Below are positions 1 through 10,435 of a stretch of 27,419 nt of DNA, piece by piece. Each line of letters starts with the position of its first letter. Position 1 is the first letter of the stretch. A program made the translations under genes and the position numbers. The notes under the pieces are model-generated. The model worked only from the letters and a program-made list of their open reading frames with translations, was not told where the DNA came from and ran no database searches. The DNA is from Phoronis australis (lineage: Eukaryota > Phoronida > Phoronidae). Location of the stretch: positions 1 to 27,419 of the forward strand of contig NMRA01000067.1 in assembly GCA_002633005.1 (NCBI GenBank), given 5' to 3'.

Positions 1-222
1 CAGATGCCCCGGCAATGTTGACATTTTACGTTCCTCCGAAACATAAAGAGCAACTTCCGCTTTTCGAGGTGAACGTCGTCTGCAACGCCGCGGTAAGAAA
101 GGAATTTGCCGCGGAAATTTTATATCATATCCGATTTTTTTACGCGGAAATATAATAAAATGCGCGGAAAGAACATTTGAAAAAGCGGAAATCCGCGTTT
201 CCGCGGAAAATTCCAAGCCCTG
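1..222 (-). mobile_element. Possible terminal fragment of a hAT-like DNA transposon with GCGGAAA repeats
   Basis: Read on the minus strand, this stretch would begin at position 222 with CAGGGCTTGGAA. That resembles the CAGGG/CAGTG-type ends of hAT-family transposons. Just inside are short subterminal repeats: GCGGAAA occurs five times on the plus strand (111-117, 144-150, 164-170, 185-191, 203-209) and once inverted (198-204). Clustered subterminal repeats are a known feature of hAT ends. The other end would lie left of the window, so neither a terminal inverted repeat pair nor an 8-bp target duplication can be tested. No transposase reading frame is visible. The assignment is an inference; it could be another repeat class. 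Confidence 0.3.
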
Positions 223-402
223 ACATACGCAATCTCATTAACTGTGGCAAGACGGAAGTTGTACGCTGGAGAGTGGAATGCACATGCGCAGGTTTTTAAA
301 TAACGAAGTTGCAGAGACAGAGAACCCGTATGTAGGTCATTGCACAAGCGCAGTAGAGATGATCCTTTCCGCCTTGCCCCAGTTTTGCGTTTAGACATAT
401 AA

Positions 403-532
403 TTGACACGGAACAAGATGTTCGAGCGCGAACTGCTTTACCTCACAAACGGATGGCAAAAGTTGTCACCGTGGTGTCAATTTGCTTCGTGTCAGTCCCG
501 TTTACACACAGGAACATCTTGTTCCGTGTCAA
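403..532. repeat. Perfect 21-bp inverted repeat with inner repeats
   Basis: Positions 403-423 are an exact reverse complement of 512-532, with an 88-base spacer. A diverged third copy of the 13-mer TTGNTNCGTGTCA lies at 483-495, in the same orientation as the right arm (519-531). A second, 10-bp perfect inverted repeat (498-507 and 541-550) brackets the right arm. The right arm itself contains the small palindrome GGAACA-TCT-TGTTCC (511-525). The structure could be the termini of a tiny inverted-repeat element or a foldback sequence. I see no target-site duplication at the edges. Confidence 0.7.
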
Positions 533-590
533 CCTTTGTAGTGTAAACGGCACTATAGAGATGGGGTGTGAGTGGCTCAGCAAAAGGTCC

Positions 591-642
591 GCATCATACA
601 CCTGCGTCATACACCTACATCATACACCTGCATCATACACCT
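591..642 (+). repeat. 13-bp minisatellite, four copies
   Basis: Four head-to-tail 13-base units (591-603, 604-616, 617-629, 630-642) have the consensus GCATCATACACCT. Only scattered substitutions separate the copies. The array sits just to the right of the inverted repeat at 403-550. It also inflates a short open frame here that I do not consider coding. Confidence 0.9.
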
Positions 643-3600
643 GCATTCACTTTCATGGAGCAAACACGCTGCCCAACAAAAAGTTGCCCATAGTCTGTAT
701 TGGTCATTGCCTTAGGTAAATAGAAGAGAATGCAGACGTAAAACTCAGGCCGTTCGCTGGTGCAGGGCTTTTGCTGGATGATTTACCGAACTATTCCATG
801 GTTACATGTGTAGTTACAGAATGCCAAAGAACCAGTAACTAATATCTGTCTAATATAACCCACTATTTTCATTTCAAATAAAAGTTATGTCAAAAATAGT
901 TGCTTTCCCCCTTACAAACCCCGTGGGCTTGATTTCAAAACATTTCCAAGAAGGACCGATCACTAAATGACCAAACATTCAATAGCAAGCTCAGAGACAG
1001 TTGTAGACTCAAAAGACTGGATTCAATCAATAGCTTATCCAACCATGCTCAGCCTGTTTACAGAAAACACGCTAAAAATCAATCAGTCTTTGCTAGCTGC
1101 ATGACCTGGATTCACGCACATATACCTTAATGACGCCAAACATGAGAAAGTTGGAACAACTACAAAGAAAACCCTCCATAAACTGGACAACCAGTTCTTA
1201 AATTTCAAGTCTACATGTATATCTGCACACAAGACACCGGTCACGGTATAACGAATAGCTTCAGCCAATCTATCAAAATAGGTAAAAAAAATCGAGTTAA
1301 AAAGAAAAAAATACAATAAAGAACACAAGCCCACTTTCCAGCTTTAATTTCCTCGAAATAAACATTCTACAATCAATGATATGTCAATAAAACGTAACGG
1401 TACATTTCCTATCACGTCACGTTTCCTCATAAGCCAGACAAGTACAATTCCACTCTCATGTTTCATCAATCTTTAGTCTCAGCTGACAACCTTGGGTGTG
1501 ACAAAAACTGTCAATGGTGAGGGGATGGAGAGAATAGCAAAAGCTCCACCTTACCCCAATTTTGCACCTACCATTTGCAATAGGAGACTATACTAACAGG
1601 CATGAAGATTAATAGGAATTCTTTGGTTCAATGAAATAAAAAGAAGCAAATACTAATACAGAAAATACAAAAGTGCACATTGCTTTTACTAGTCATGTAC
1701 TTGTACTGAACCAGGAAGAACCGGTGCAGAGAAACGACCATGATGATCACTTTGTAAAAAGCAGATCATGTTTATACCACAAACAATGACTGGTTAATGA
1801 CATGGCAGTAGACCAGAAGTAGACAGAAACAAGATGGAGGACTCCAAGAACCATGACCTTTGAGTACACCTGAAACCCACACTTAGCTGTGACCACACAG
1901 AAATGTACCTGTGGACAGAAACTTAATGAAATTGATTTAATTCCTCAGTTGGGAGACAGTGCAAAATTAATATTTTGGTCAAGTTCAGAGCACCGTATGG
2001 AATTTTAGAAATGGGCAGTATTTACTGCCAAATTCAAGAATTTCGAAGAAGATGGATGAATGAGGAATTATGATGCTTCGGAAGCTATTTTCAGAGATTT
2101 TATCTCGGATTTTGTTGATAAAAACACAGTGTCTGAATTTTGGGAAAGAAAATTACGTTTCGGCTTGAATTCCAGTGTCACAAATTTTAGAGGCTGTGCA
2201 AAACTGGACAATCTTTTACTGTAAGTCGACTAGTCAGTTATTTGTTATTGGCAAAAATTGATTAGTGTCCTGCTACTACTTTTTACAGCAATGTGAAGAA
2301 AATAGACAACAGATATACAGTGAACATTGATAAATGTCAGATTCAAACTAGTCTCGTGTGTCACCTCTTGTCGACAACCGAGCAACAGTGACATTTGTCA
2401 TCCTCAGCTAACATTTCGGCAAACAAAAATAGATTTTTCTGTCTCCTAATGTAAATAAAAAATTACCACGCAAAAAGCAAAAATTGTCAATTTTCCCAGC
2501 TGATTTTTTTAAACAATGATTAATGAGACCCCCCCAAAGGAAGGACACACTTATCACAGCACATTGTCTTGTAGTTCACATAGCGCATTCAGCCAATGAC
2601 AAAATGTCCAAACTCGGTTGGTGAGAAAAAGCAGCTGGCATGCAGCAGGCATTAGATGCAAAGTCACGTGTTAGATGGAGATTTGCATAATAAAAATTTT
2701 TGAGAAATTTTTTTAACATTTTTAAAAAAGAAATTGTCACAAGAGTAAGTAGGCAGGAAGTTCATTTTGGTAGCAGCTGGTACATACTACGAGAGATAGC
2801 AAGTTCACCCATTTCCGAATGAAAATACAAGAATTCCTAGATCAGCATAGTTTCCTCAAATTCGAAAAAAAATAATTGCCAAAACTCTCATATTCCAGGT
2901 TTTGAAAAGCTCAGTGTATTGCTAAAAATTTTAAATATTTCATCATACGTTTTTGGTGACAGCTGTCAGGGCTCTCCATACCTCGATTTTGAAGTTGAAT
3001 ATTGGTCTAATTCCCCTCTGAGAAAGTTTTAAAAATAGCGCGGAATTCCCTCTTCGGGCCCAAAAATTAGCGATCAAGTAACTGAAGTTGTCGGAGGGTG
3101 ACGCAGCAAAAGGCTATGATAGAGTATTTTTTTAATTACAAAGAGTTGTGTGTCTGTGCGAATGCTAAATGAAATGAAGCAATCGTAGGTGCAGAATGCT
3201 GAATATTTGAATGCATTGTTGTCAAACAACAACACATGACATCAGCTGGTAATTCATACTACATCAAAGCATCAATGCTCGAAATCCACTTTTTTATTAG
3301 GGCCAATTTAAAATTGACCAAAGTTTCCCTAACGTTTCGCAGTAAACCACACTCTATAACACTGATCTGTCCGTTGGTGTGGAAGGCCTGGTATCATAAG
3401 GTGCCAAAATTTAATATCGTCAACTGCATTTCAGTGCATTTATCCAAAATAACAATTTTTCTAGCTTTGCATTCAGCCTGCCTATGACCGCTTTTTACTT
3501 ATTACTAAATTTTTGATGAAATCTTAATTAAATGATGTTCTAGTATGGACCGACAAACAGCTCACAATGTTGGCCCCAGGAAATTTGAATAGCATCACAA

Positions 3601-4810
3601 TTCTCCAAGGAAACAAAATATTCACTCAAACGTGCCTGACATTTTTGAAACAATGTATATCTAACAATCTCTGTGCCTTCCGGTCAATGAAAGCACAATT
3701 GTTTTTAACAGGGCATTCGAATATAACTCAGCATGCAGTGAGCGTAACTAGGTAGCCGACTTAAAATAATAACTGTTTGAAAATCGAGAAACCGATGCCT
3801 GCGGCAAGCAACAGGACATGCCGTGTGACAGCAAAAAAGTCATCAACTGCTACGTGTTTGTTGGGAAAATAAACCTTGAATGAATGAAGGCCTGCAAGAG
3901 AGCCAGGCATCATCAGACATGGGAGACAATAGACTTACAATAACCCAAGCAGGACTATAGGGCTGTTGACAATAGCATGCTGATTAAAACATCGCCACGA
4001 GGTCCAACTGAAAATGTACACTTGGGGTGACTCCACAATGTCGGTAATCCCAGCAGTTGATTTTCTAAGCCAGAAATGAAACCCTGGAACAAGCCGCAAG
4101 TGGAGAACTTCTACAATTACAAGCCTAAATTTCTAGTCTGTAGGTTAAATGGTTGTGACCTCTCGCACAGGTCCTTTTTCCCATTATCAAGATAACACAA
4201 CTGTTAACCAGATTATTTAAATAATCATTTATTAATTATCAGTTTTGATAGCAGTTATTTACATAAGGCAAATATTATACTTAATCAATACAAATTACTC
4301 TATTCGCCTATGTTAACACTCGTGGCATTGAAATTGAGAAACTCAGGCAGTGGGCTTTATGTCGAGCATGGGTAAAATGAAAGAAAAATTTTTGAGAAGT
4401 AGAGGTGGACTGCACTTCTACTGGTCAATTGACCTATCGCCAGGATTTTGAGTGATAGTTTAACTGACCAATCAGAACACAGAATTCCTGACACACCTTT
4501 GTTTCCAAGCCGACATTTTACCTGACAAACAACATGTCGCCGCATAAAACTTATTGTTTGTTTGTCGACTTTTCGCAAGGGGGCAGAGCTTGCAATAGGT
4601 CAACTGGCGTACCCAAGTCAAACTCCGAAAAATATAGGCTGAATAAAAACAATGCACTGTTTGCTACTAGTAGTCACGGGTAGCAAAGTTTTTGGGGACT
4701 AAAAGCATTACTGGTGGTATTTAAAAGTGCTTTAAACAATCTAAGAGTCTTGGCTGTGTGATTAAAAGTGGAATTTCTGAAAACTGCGAATGGACGCACA
4801 ACTAACATGC
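643..4810. other. Gene-free stretch, probable kinase intron sequence
   Basis: I found no exon, tRNA or clear repeat here. The sequence is AT-rich with homopolymer runs. The few open frames are short, have no recognisable motif and lack convincing splice sites. If the kinase gene at 16458-16601 continues leftward as expected, this belongs to its first intron or lies beyond it. A 12-bp palindrome at 4423-4434 and a CCAAT-type motif near 4467 are noted, but no promoter can be argued from them. Confidence 0.5.
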
Positions 4811-4890
4811 AGGGGAGACAATGTGGCCTAGTGGGCTGAGTGTCTGCCACTTGTTCGCAAGGTTGTACGTTTAAATCACACTGAACCCCA
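4811..4890 (+). mobile_element. tRNA-derived SINE head (plus strand)
   Basis: An A-box match TGGCCTAGTGGG (4824-4835) is followed about 33 bases later by a diverged B box (about 4868-4878, CGTTTAAATCA). That is the spacing of an internal RNA polymerase III promoter. The ends do not pair into a tRNA acceptor stem, so this is a tRNA-derived SINE or a decayed tRNA pseudogene rather than a working tRNA gene. The minus-strand copy at 10368-10435 has a similar head. Confidence 0.5.
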
Positions 4891-5140
4891 CAATTGAATA
4901 TGTTAATAAATGAAAATGGTTGCAGGAGTTTGGTGAAATGGGCCGGACTGAGCAGCTTGCACAAAGCTGATACAACTTGTATCAAAGCACCACTTGTATC
5001 ACACCACCTTCACTATATTTTTTCAACCAACATGGGTGTTGATCCATACAACAACAGCATAATAATAATTAAGTTTATTAAGTATCATATCACCTAACTA
5101 ACAAAGAATATGGTCTCAATTTATTGTGACTTTGATTGGG

Positions 5141-5368
5141 GAGTTGTGATCAGCATGAACAGTTAACTTCGGACCTGGATCGAAGTTAACAATGACAGTT
5201 ACCCTGCAGTAAACAGGTGGACTTAAAAGCCGAGCATCGATGCTGCTGTGGCGGTATCATCGAAGTCATCGCCAGGAGCCACTGTTATCGTCACCAATTA
5301 AAGGGTAGTGTCGCCGCTAATAGCAGCTAATATTTTACTCGAATAATGACGATTTGGATTAGAAACAA
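5141..5368 (+). repeat. Dispersed repeat family, copy A
   Basis: This segment aligns by eye with 13390-13640 (copy B) over roughly 220 bases. Shared blocks include GCAGTAAACAGGTGG, the AATTAAAGGG block and CTCGAATAAT. It opens with a perfect inverted repeat, GTTAACTTCG (5162-5171) and CGAAGTTAAC (5181-5190), around a 9-base loop. The termini of the element are not recognisable in this copy. It carries no coding capacity. Confidence 0.75.
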
Positions 5369-5582
5369 GTTGTAGTTGAGGTATAGATTTCGAAAGTTCC
5401 AACCAAACAAAATGACTGTGATGTCAACAACACTCTTTTAACGAATACGAATATTCGTTTCATCACAACTTGACAGATGCATACTGTGCAATAGTGTTCG
5501 AGGGTATCTCGTAATGGTCTGGGCGGTCCAGCTCAGAGACGAAGCAAGCGGAATTGGCAGACCACTCCAGGTGGTAAGTTGA

Positions 5583-5786
5583 GAGGGGGGAAGGATCAAC
5601 CAGGGGGCAGCACATCTGTTGACTGGAGATGGGGCACACAACTGGCAGTGTGAAATTTGTGGCAAACGGGACAAGGCACCGCTACCTTCGGCCAACGGTG
5701 ATGATTGTCGCAGCTGTGCCACCGATCCAGTTGCCATGTACCAACACAAAGTAAAAACTGAGCATTACCAGCATTGTACTTCATAA
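5583..5786 (+). other. Small open frame with a CxxC-x15-CxxC zinc-finger-like motif
   Basis: The plus-strand frame is open from just after a TGA at 5580-5582 to a TAA at 5784-5786, giving 67 codons. Residues 21-45 read W-x-C-x2-C-x15-C-x2-C, with the Cys codons at 5649, 5658, 5706 and 5715. This is reminiscent of zinc-ribbon or RanBP2-type fingers, although the RanBP2 spacing between pairs is normally about ten residues. A donor-like AAA|GTAAAA lies at 5748-5756. I see no good pyrimidine-rich acceptor upstream, and the only ATG in the frame (5736) is late. Minus-strand frames are also open here, so this may be chance in a GC-richer patch, a decayed retroposed or transposon protein fragment, or a cryptic exon. 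No gene is claimed. Confidence 0.2.
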
Positions 5787-6448
5787 GATTGAAAATTTGA
5801 AAATAGATATTAGCTATTCTTCTTGTTCGATATGCAACTGAAAAAGTTCCCTTAAATTGGTTCAAGATTTTTGTGAGAAAAAACAAGCTACAAATCCCAG
5901 ATAAAGACATCATTTATGAGAGTTGAGTCATTAGTAACTGACCCCGCTAATTAACCAGTGGTAACACTGGGGTTAAGTGACCAAAGTTTATACAGGCTGG
6001 TACCATTTGTAATAACAAATCGTTATTAATCGGCTCTTTGTTGTTGAGATTAACAACCATTTGTATTGTGTTCACATCAAATGGATTTGTTTCTATAGGG
6101 GAGTGGGTTACTGACCTCTTCTGTTACTTGCTCAAATCCTAAACATACATAACCTTTGTGATGAGACAATGTTCTGTTAACTTAAGAACAAATATGCCAA
6201 AGCAAATTCTTCTTGGTCAATATTTCAATTTAATCACAAATCATCATCAGGAAACATTATCTACATGATTGAAATGGAAATACTGCTCCTATGAAACAAG
6301 AACTGGTCGCCTTAAACCAGTAATACAACACGTGCATCATAAAACCCAGATCAAAACATGAAAGCCATGTTTTTGCTTCAAGATACTGGCTATTGGTAAA
6401 GGCATTGTCCACCATCCACTGATCGGGTTTTCTTGTGCATCAAGAGCA
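5787..6448. other. Gene-free stretch
   Basis: No exon, RNA gene or strong repeat was recognised here. A short imperfect palindrome around a CCAGTG/CACTGG core occurs near 5955-5972. The sequence otherwise resembles the AT-rich intronic background. Confidence 0.5.
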
Positions 6449-6845
6449 GGGGCTCGTTTCATGAACACGACTTATAGCAGAGATTTGGTCTAATGTTCCC
6501 ACTTAACAGTTGGTGACTAAAGATTTAGGCAAGTAATTATGTGAGTGCATCACAGTCTAGGAATAATTGATAAAAAAATATCTCAATAACTAACAGTTAT
6601 TTGTATATTCTCGGAGACTTACCATTTTGCTCAGAAAAGGTTATGTGGAACGTATGTCTAAATTTCTGCGTAAAGTCTTAAGTCACTTAATGTTATGTTT
6701 TTGTAACAGAAAGAAGCAGAAACGTATAAAAGAAATGTAAAATATATTGACAGGAATTAAGAATGCTCAGAAAAGGTTATGTGGAGCATATGGCTAAATT
6801 TCTGCGTAAAGTCTTAAGTCACTTAATTTTCATGAAACAGACCCC
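6449..6845. mobile_element. MITE-like element with GGGG...TTTCATGAA termini
   Basis: The left end (6449-6465) and the reverse complement of the right end (6829-6845) agree at 14 of 17 positions: both begin GGGG and end GTTTCATGAA. The 397-base length, the lack of coding capacity and the terminal inverted repeats fit a non-autonomous DNA transposon. No clear target-site duplication flanks it, so the superfamily is unassigned. Inside is a 64-base direct duplication at 6628-6691 and 6764-6827, differing at about three positions. The second copy abuts the right terminal repeat. Confidence 0.55.
6628..6827 (+). repeat. 64-bp direct duplication inside the MITE-like element
   Basis: Positions 6628-6691 and 6764-6827 are near-identical 64-base copies with about three differences. 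They are separated by 72 bases. The high similarity suggests a recent duplication of the subterminal region. Confidence 0.9.
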
Positions 6846-8067
6846 AGATTAGACATCAGAACAGCCATGATAAGCTTTGCATGATAAATTTAAATTGTCT
6901 ATTCCCACAAGCGACTGCATTTTTCCTCGCTGCAATTGTATTTACCAACAATGAATAGGTAGTGCAAGTTACGGTAATGGCCAAGATCACAATAACATTT
7001 TATGTGTTGTGGAATGCAGCACATTAAATCAAATACATGGATGCGCACTCCTCAATCATGCACAACTTGAAGACAATGGTCCGCTATAACGTGCCTATAT
7101 TATGAGAACTAGTTTGGTGCCTCTTAATCAGTGGAGAAAACTGGTTCTCAAAATGGGGGGCACATTATATCTGACTATTATGGTACCTAACATAAGGGCA
7201 TTAAGCATTTCCTTGCTGGTTGATTCCTCAAATATTGCGAACACTTAAATTAGAAAGAACAATGGTTCTGAAGTACCCTAATTGTAGAAGTTACTTTATG
7301 CAGGGAACAGTAATGTTACAATGCGAGTTGTCACAGTGCAAGTTGTCATGGCCCACCATCACAGAGCCATCGGTGTAATTTCACTAAAAAAATAGGCCTC
7401 GACATTTTATCAAGATACATATTGTGTGTTCATTCTATGACAAACTATTTTTTCATTTAGACTACTTTTCGTTATAAAGCTGGTCTTAACGTGTTCCTTA
7501 CAAGGTTGAGAAGAGATTTTAGGTCTACCAAAGAAATGACAGTCCGTTAATTCTCAGGAGCATTCTCCGCGAACGAAACGACATGCTGTCAATTTGTTGA
7601 GTCTGGTCTCAAGCAATTATAAACTGCCAGTTCTTTACGAGTCTAAAAATCGCACAATTTTCATTAAAGGAAAATTTTAAATCAATTTCTTAATGGTAAA
7701 AGGTCTTAATCTAGAATTGATTTTACGACAGAAGGAAAGTTTTTTGTAGCATTAGTTGGTGCAAGTTCATAATTCATTTATTTAACACTTATTGCTTAGA
7801 TGAGGACTTATTAAGAGGATGTCACAATGCGTTTTGGCCTATTAACAGACATTAAAAATAACATTTCCACCCATTTCTGATACTAAACAATGTCCTGTAA
7901 TTTCCAACAACACTCAAAAGTTTAGAGGAAAATTTGAAAGCTCCTTTCAAAGCCCGCTAAATGAGCAAGCGTGACCTACTCTTTTAGCGAATTACACGGC
8001 AACTGTGGCGATAGATCACCCACCAAGAACCATAATATCTAATCTTTGACATGGAGTATCAGTTTTA
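6846..8067. other. Gene-free stretch
   Basis: No open frame with a recognisable domain, no exon with paired splice sites and no RNA gene were found. The sequence is the AT-rich background of the presumed kinase intron. Confidence 0.5.
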
Positions 8068-8170
8068 GATGATTCCTGCTTTCATCACCACCGACGCGTT
8101 GGCAAGACACAACAAGGCTTGGCAGGAATCATCAAAACAGGGTTTACTATCCTTTTAAGATACATATTTT
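8068..8170. repeat. Inverted repeat and dispersed repeat, copy 1
   Basis: GATGATTCCTGC at 8068-8079 is an exact reverse complement of 8122-8133. The sequence from the right arm onward (8127-8166) closely matches about 20773-20819 in the same orientation, sharing the blocks ATCATCAAAA, AGGGTTTA and AGTATCCTTTTAAG or a one-base variant. This indicates a dispersed repeat family of unknown class. Confidence 0.6.
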
Positions 8171-8778
8171 TTCATTATCCCTATGGTATACAAGTTCTTC
8201 TGTAAACTTTATGCCTTACGTGTTGAAAATAAATAAACTAAACTAAACAAGTTTGGTTGAACCACATTCATTTTTACATCCCTCAGACAGGGTTCAACAG
8301 AACTTGTATCAGGCGAGGATTACTTACAACCTAGCTAAATATGAGTATTTAGTTTAAGGGATTTTGGAAGCCAAAAACTCATTAATACCGTATTACCTAT
8401 ATAATGATATTGATAACACTGATATTTCAGAGATAAAGGTCATAGTAACTACAAGGACAGGAATCCCACGCCAGTCAACTCCACGTCAAACAGGGCTCAT
8501 ATTTGGACAACGGGACTCCATTACAACCCGAGGCTTTTAAAAAATACAAGACTCTGGCCAGTCCTTCATTTGCTGATATCTCTCTCAGTAATAAATACAA
8601 GCCCTAGATGTCCCCAACAGAGGCCATGTCTGGAGCTCCACTAAAATTAATAAGTGCCCTGGTGTTTTATGACTTTTTTCAGTATCAACAGGTGGCCGGC
8701 CACAGTCAAAAGTACTAAGAATGTCCACCAATAAGGCCTGACCCATTGGCTCCAAAGCTTTGCTGTAAGTGAAGTTTT
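8171..8778. other. Gene-free stretch
   Basis: No supported gene. A short GC-richer patch at about 8455-8540 has an open plus-strand frame of about 30 codons with no motif and no splice-site support. I do not treat it as an exon. Confidence 0.5.
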
Positions 8779-8930
8779 GGTCAGTGGGAACACTTAACTT
8801 GGGTCTTGGATCAAAGTTAACAGTGCGAGTTTACTCCGGAGTAAACAGGTATATTTAACACCACTTCGCTACAATGGGAATGATTTACTTCAATGCCATC
8901 AAAGTTATTGACTGGTATCACTGCGTTTGC
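8779..8930 (+). repeat. Dispersed repeat family, copy C (short form)
   Basis: This segment begins like copy B, with GGTCAG, GGAAC and CTTAACTT. It carries the same palindrome in a slightly imperfect form (8794-8802 and 8812-8820, again with a 9-base spacer). It then jumps to a block matching the right part of copy B (TTTACTTCAATGCC followed by CTGGTAT). It therefore looks like an internally deleted relative of copy B. A more degenerate relative may exist near 9160-9200. Confidence 0.65.
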
Positions 8931-9858
8931 CAACAGCTTGGGGTGACAGATTAGTAGCTGTTACTATTTTAATCTATTATTTTGGCAGTATAAGCATTGA
9001 TTCAATTTATCCAAGTATTTGCTGGATTCTTCACATTATCAAAAAACCACTGAACGTATGCTAAACTAGTTCCTGCCATTGGCCATACTACCAGTGTGTT
9101 CAGATCGCTGATTCTCAGCCACCTTGTCATAACTCTGCTGAATTAATTGTCTTACTGTGAAGCTGATGGGAACAACTTAACCTTGGTGGTTAACCACTGC
9201 TAACATCAAAGCTTCTCCACAGTAATGGAGTTCAGGTACCTGTATGGAAAGGGCTTTTGATATTAATAAATACTAAGACTTTTATTGGAAGCTTAATGGC
9301 ACCAAAAGGCCAGAGGCAGTCTGAGACACCAAGGACAACAAAACAAACCTGGTGAAGAAATTCAATTTGTGTGACTGGGCTTGGTCTGTTTTGGTCTATA
9401 AATCGGGTCTCTAAATCTTGAACTCTACATGTGTCCCGACCAACTAAGAGGTCTTACTATTTCAATAGTTTTATCTGTGTGTAATCGTTACTACAGGGAG
9501 CTTCCATGAAAAAGTCACCTTATCAGAAAGATTTGTTACAGAGTGGATACTTCCACAAACAAAACCTTTTCATAAGGATTTTGGGGATAGATGAAGTTTT
9601 AACAAACAAGAAGCAATGACACATGTCAAAAAATGAGTACATCTTTTGCAAATAGTTTTAACCAAAGACATAATATTAAAAACCATTCTATGAATCTGTG
9701 TAGTTTGAAAAAAGAACATTTTGTAAAGGTTCCAACTCCCAAAATGAAACTTTGTGGAAGGATTTTTTTCAGAAAAGGCACCTTTGAAACATAGGTTTAT
9801 TTCATGTAACAAGTCTCTGAAAACTATTGGAAAAGGCCGCCCTTCTGACCAACATGTC
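8931..9858. other. Gene-free stretch
   Basis: Apart from a weak resemblance to the dispersed repeat family near 9160-9200, nothing recognisable was found. The minus-strand open frame reaching from 10007 down to 9570 crosses a minisatellite and has no family resemblance. Confidence 0.5.
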
Positions 9859-9972
9859 CAGTATACCTCTTCTATGAGAGTAGCCCCCCCCGGGTGTACA
9901 AGGAGCCAAAGCTCCGGTGTACCTGCTCTTTGGGAGTACCCTCCCCCCTGGGTAAACAAGTAACCAAACCTC
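9859..9972 (+). repeat. Two-copy ~57-bp tandem repeat with C-runs
   Basis: Two adjacent diverged units (9859-9914 and 9915-9972) share the pattern GTATACC/GTGTACC, then GAGTA, a C-run, GGGT and ACAAG. Both remain open in several minus-strand frames, which explains the overlapping open frames seen there. I interpret it as a minisatellite remnant, not coding sequence. Confidence 0.7.
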
Positions 9973-10367
9973 AATTGCTGAAGAACACTGAAACAATGAC
10001 CATGCAAAGCTAATCAACAGCTTCCTACGTGAACAGAGCATGATTAAGACATTTCCTGTAAATGCCAGTCATTGAGAATGAGTACGTAAGCAAACCAAAA
10101 AACCTTAAGAGGGCATCACCGGTTTTAAACTCGAACTACCCATTTTGGAGGTTATTGTTGGATGGGATATACTTCATGAAATTATTAGGTTTCACCATAT
10201 AAAAAATAATTGGAAGCGATCTTGATACACGTTGTACCAGACGTGCGCAAGCCGCGCATATGGGCCCATTGCACTGATCACCTGGAACTATTTTTATGCT
10301 TTATTAACATATAGTTAAAACCGAGTTGAGGAGCTAGAAACCTGATTCAAGGGTCTAGCAGTGACCC
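9973..10367. other. Gene-free stretch
   Basis: No gene, RNA or repeat could be supported in this interval. Confidence 0.5.
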
Positions 10368-10435
10368 CTAGTGGAACTTGAACCCACGACCTTGAGTAAA
10401 GAAGGGACACCTGTCACACAAGGCCACACTGCCTC
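10368..10435 (-). mobile_element. tRNA-derived SINE head (minus strand)
   Basis: On the minus strand an A-box-like TGGCCTTGTGTGACAGG (10426 down to 10410) is followed by a strong B-box match GGTTCAAGTTCC (10384 down to 10373), at tRNA-like spacing. No matching acceptor stem is visible, so this is a SINE or tRNA pseudogene. The A-box region resembles the plus-strand head at 4811-4890, which suggests one SINE family. The extent of the tRNA-unrelated body is not determined. Confidence 0.5.

Noticed and set aside
453-719. Plus-strand open frame of 88 codons
   Set aside because: It spans the right arm of the 21-bp inverted repeat and the 13-bp minisatellite. No protein motif is seen.
4423-4434. 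12-bp perfect palindrome GGTCAATTGACC
   Set aside because: A single short palindrome in AT-rich sequence is not surprising. A partly related GGTCAA sequence near 4598 did not resolve into a bounded element.
4811-4890. Functional tRNA gene
   Set aside because: A and B boxes are present, but the ends cannot pair as an acceptor stem and the B box is degraded. A SINE or pseudogene is more likely. The same reasoning applies to 10368-10435 and 15885-15948.
5438-5913. Minus-strand open frames opposite the cysteine-rich segment
   Set aside because: No recognisable domain is present. They are probably open by chance in a GC-richer patch. The plus-strand frame has the more protein-like pattern, but is itself uncertain.
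9570-10041. Overlapping minus-strand open frames of 145 and 79 codons
   Set aside because: They cross a two-copy minisatellite with C-runs that is open in several frames. There is no domain, and composition is low in information.
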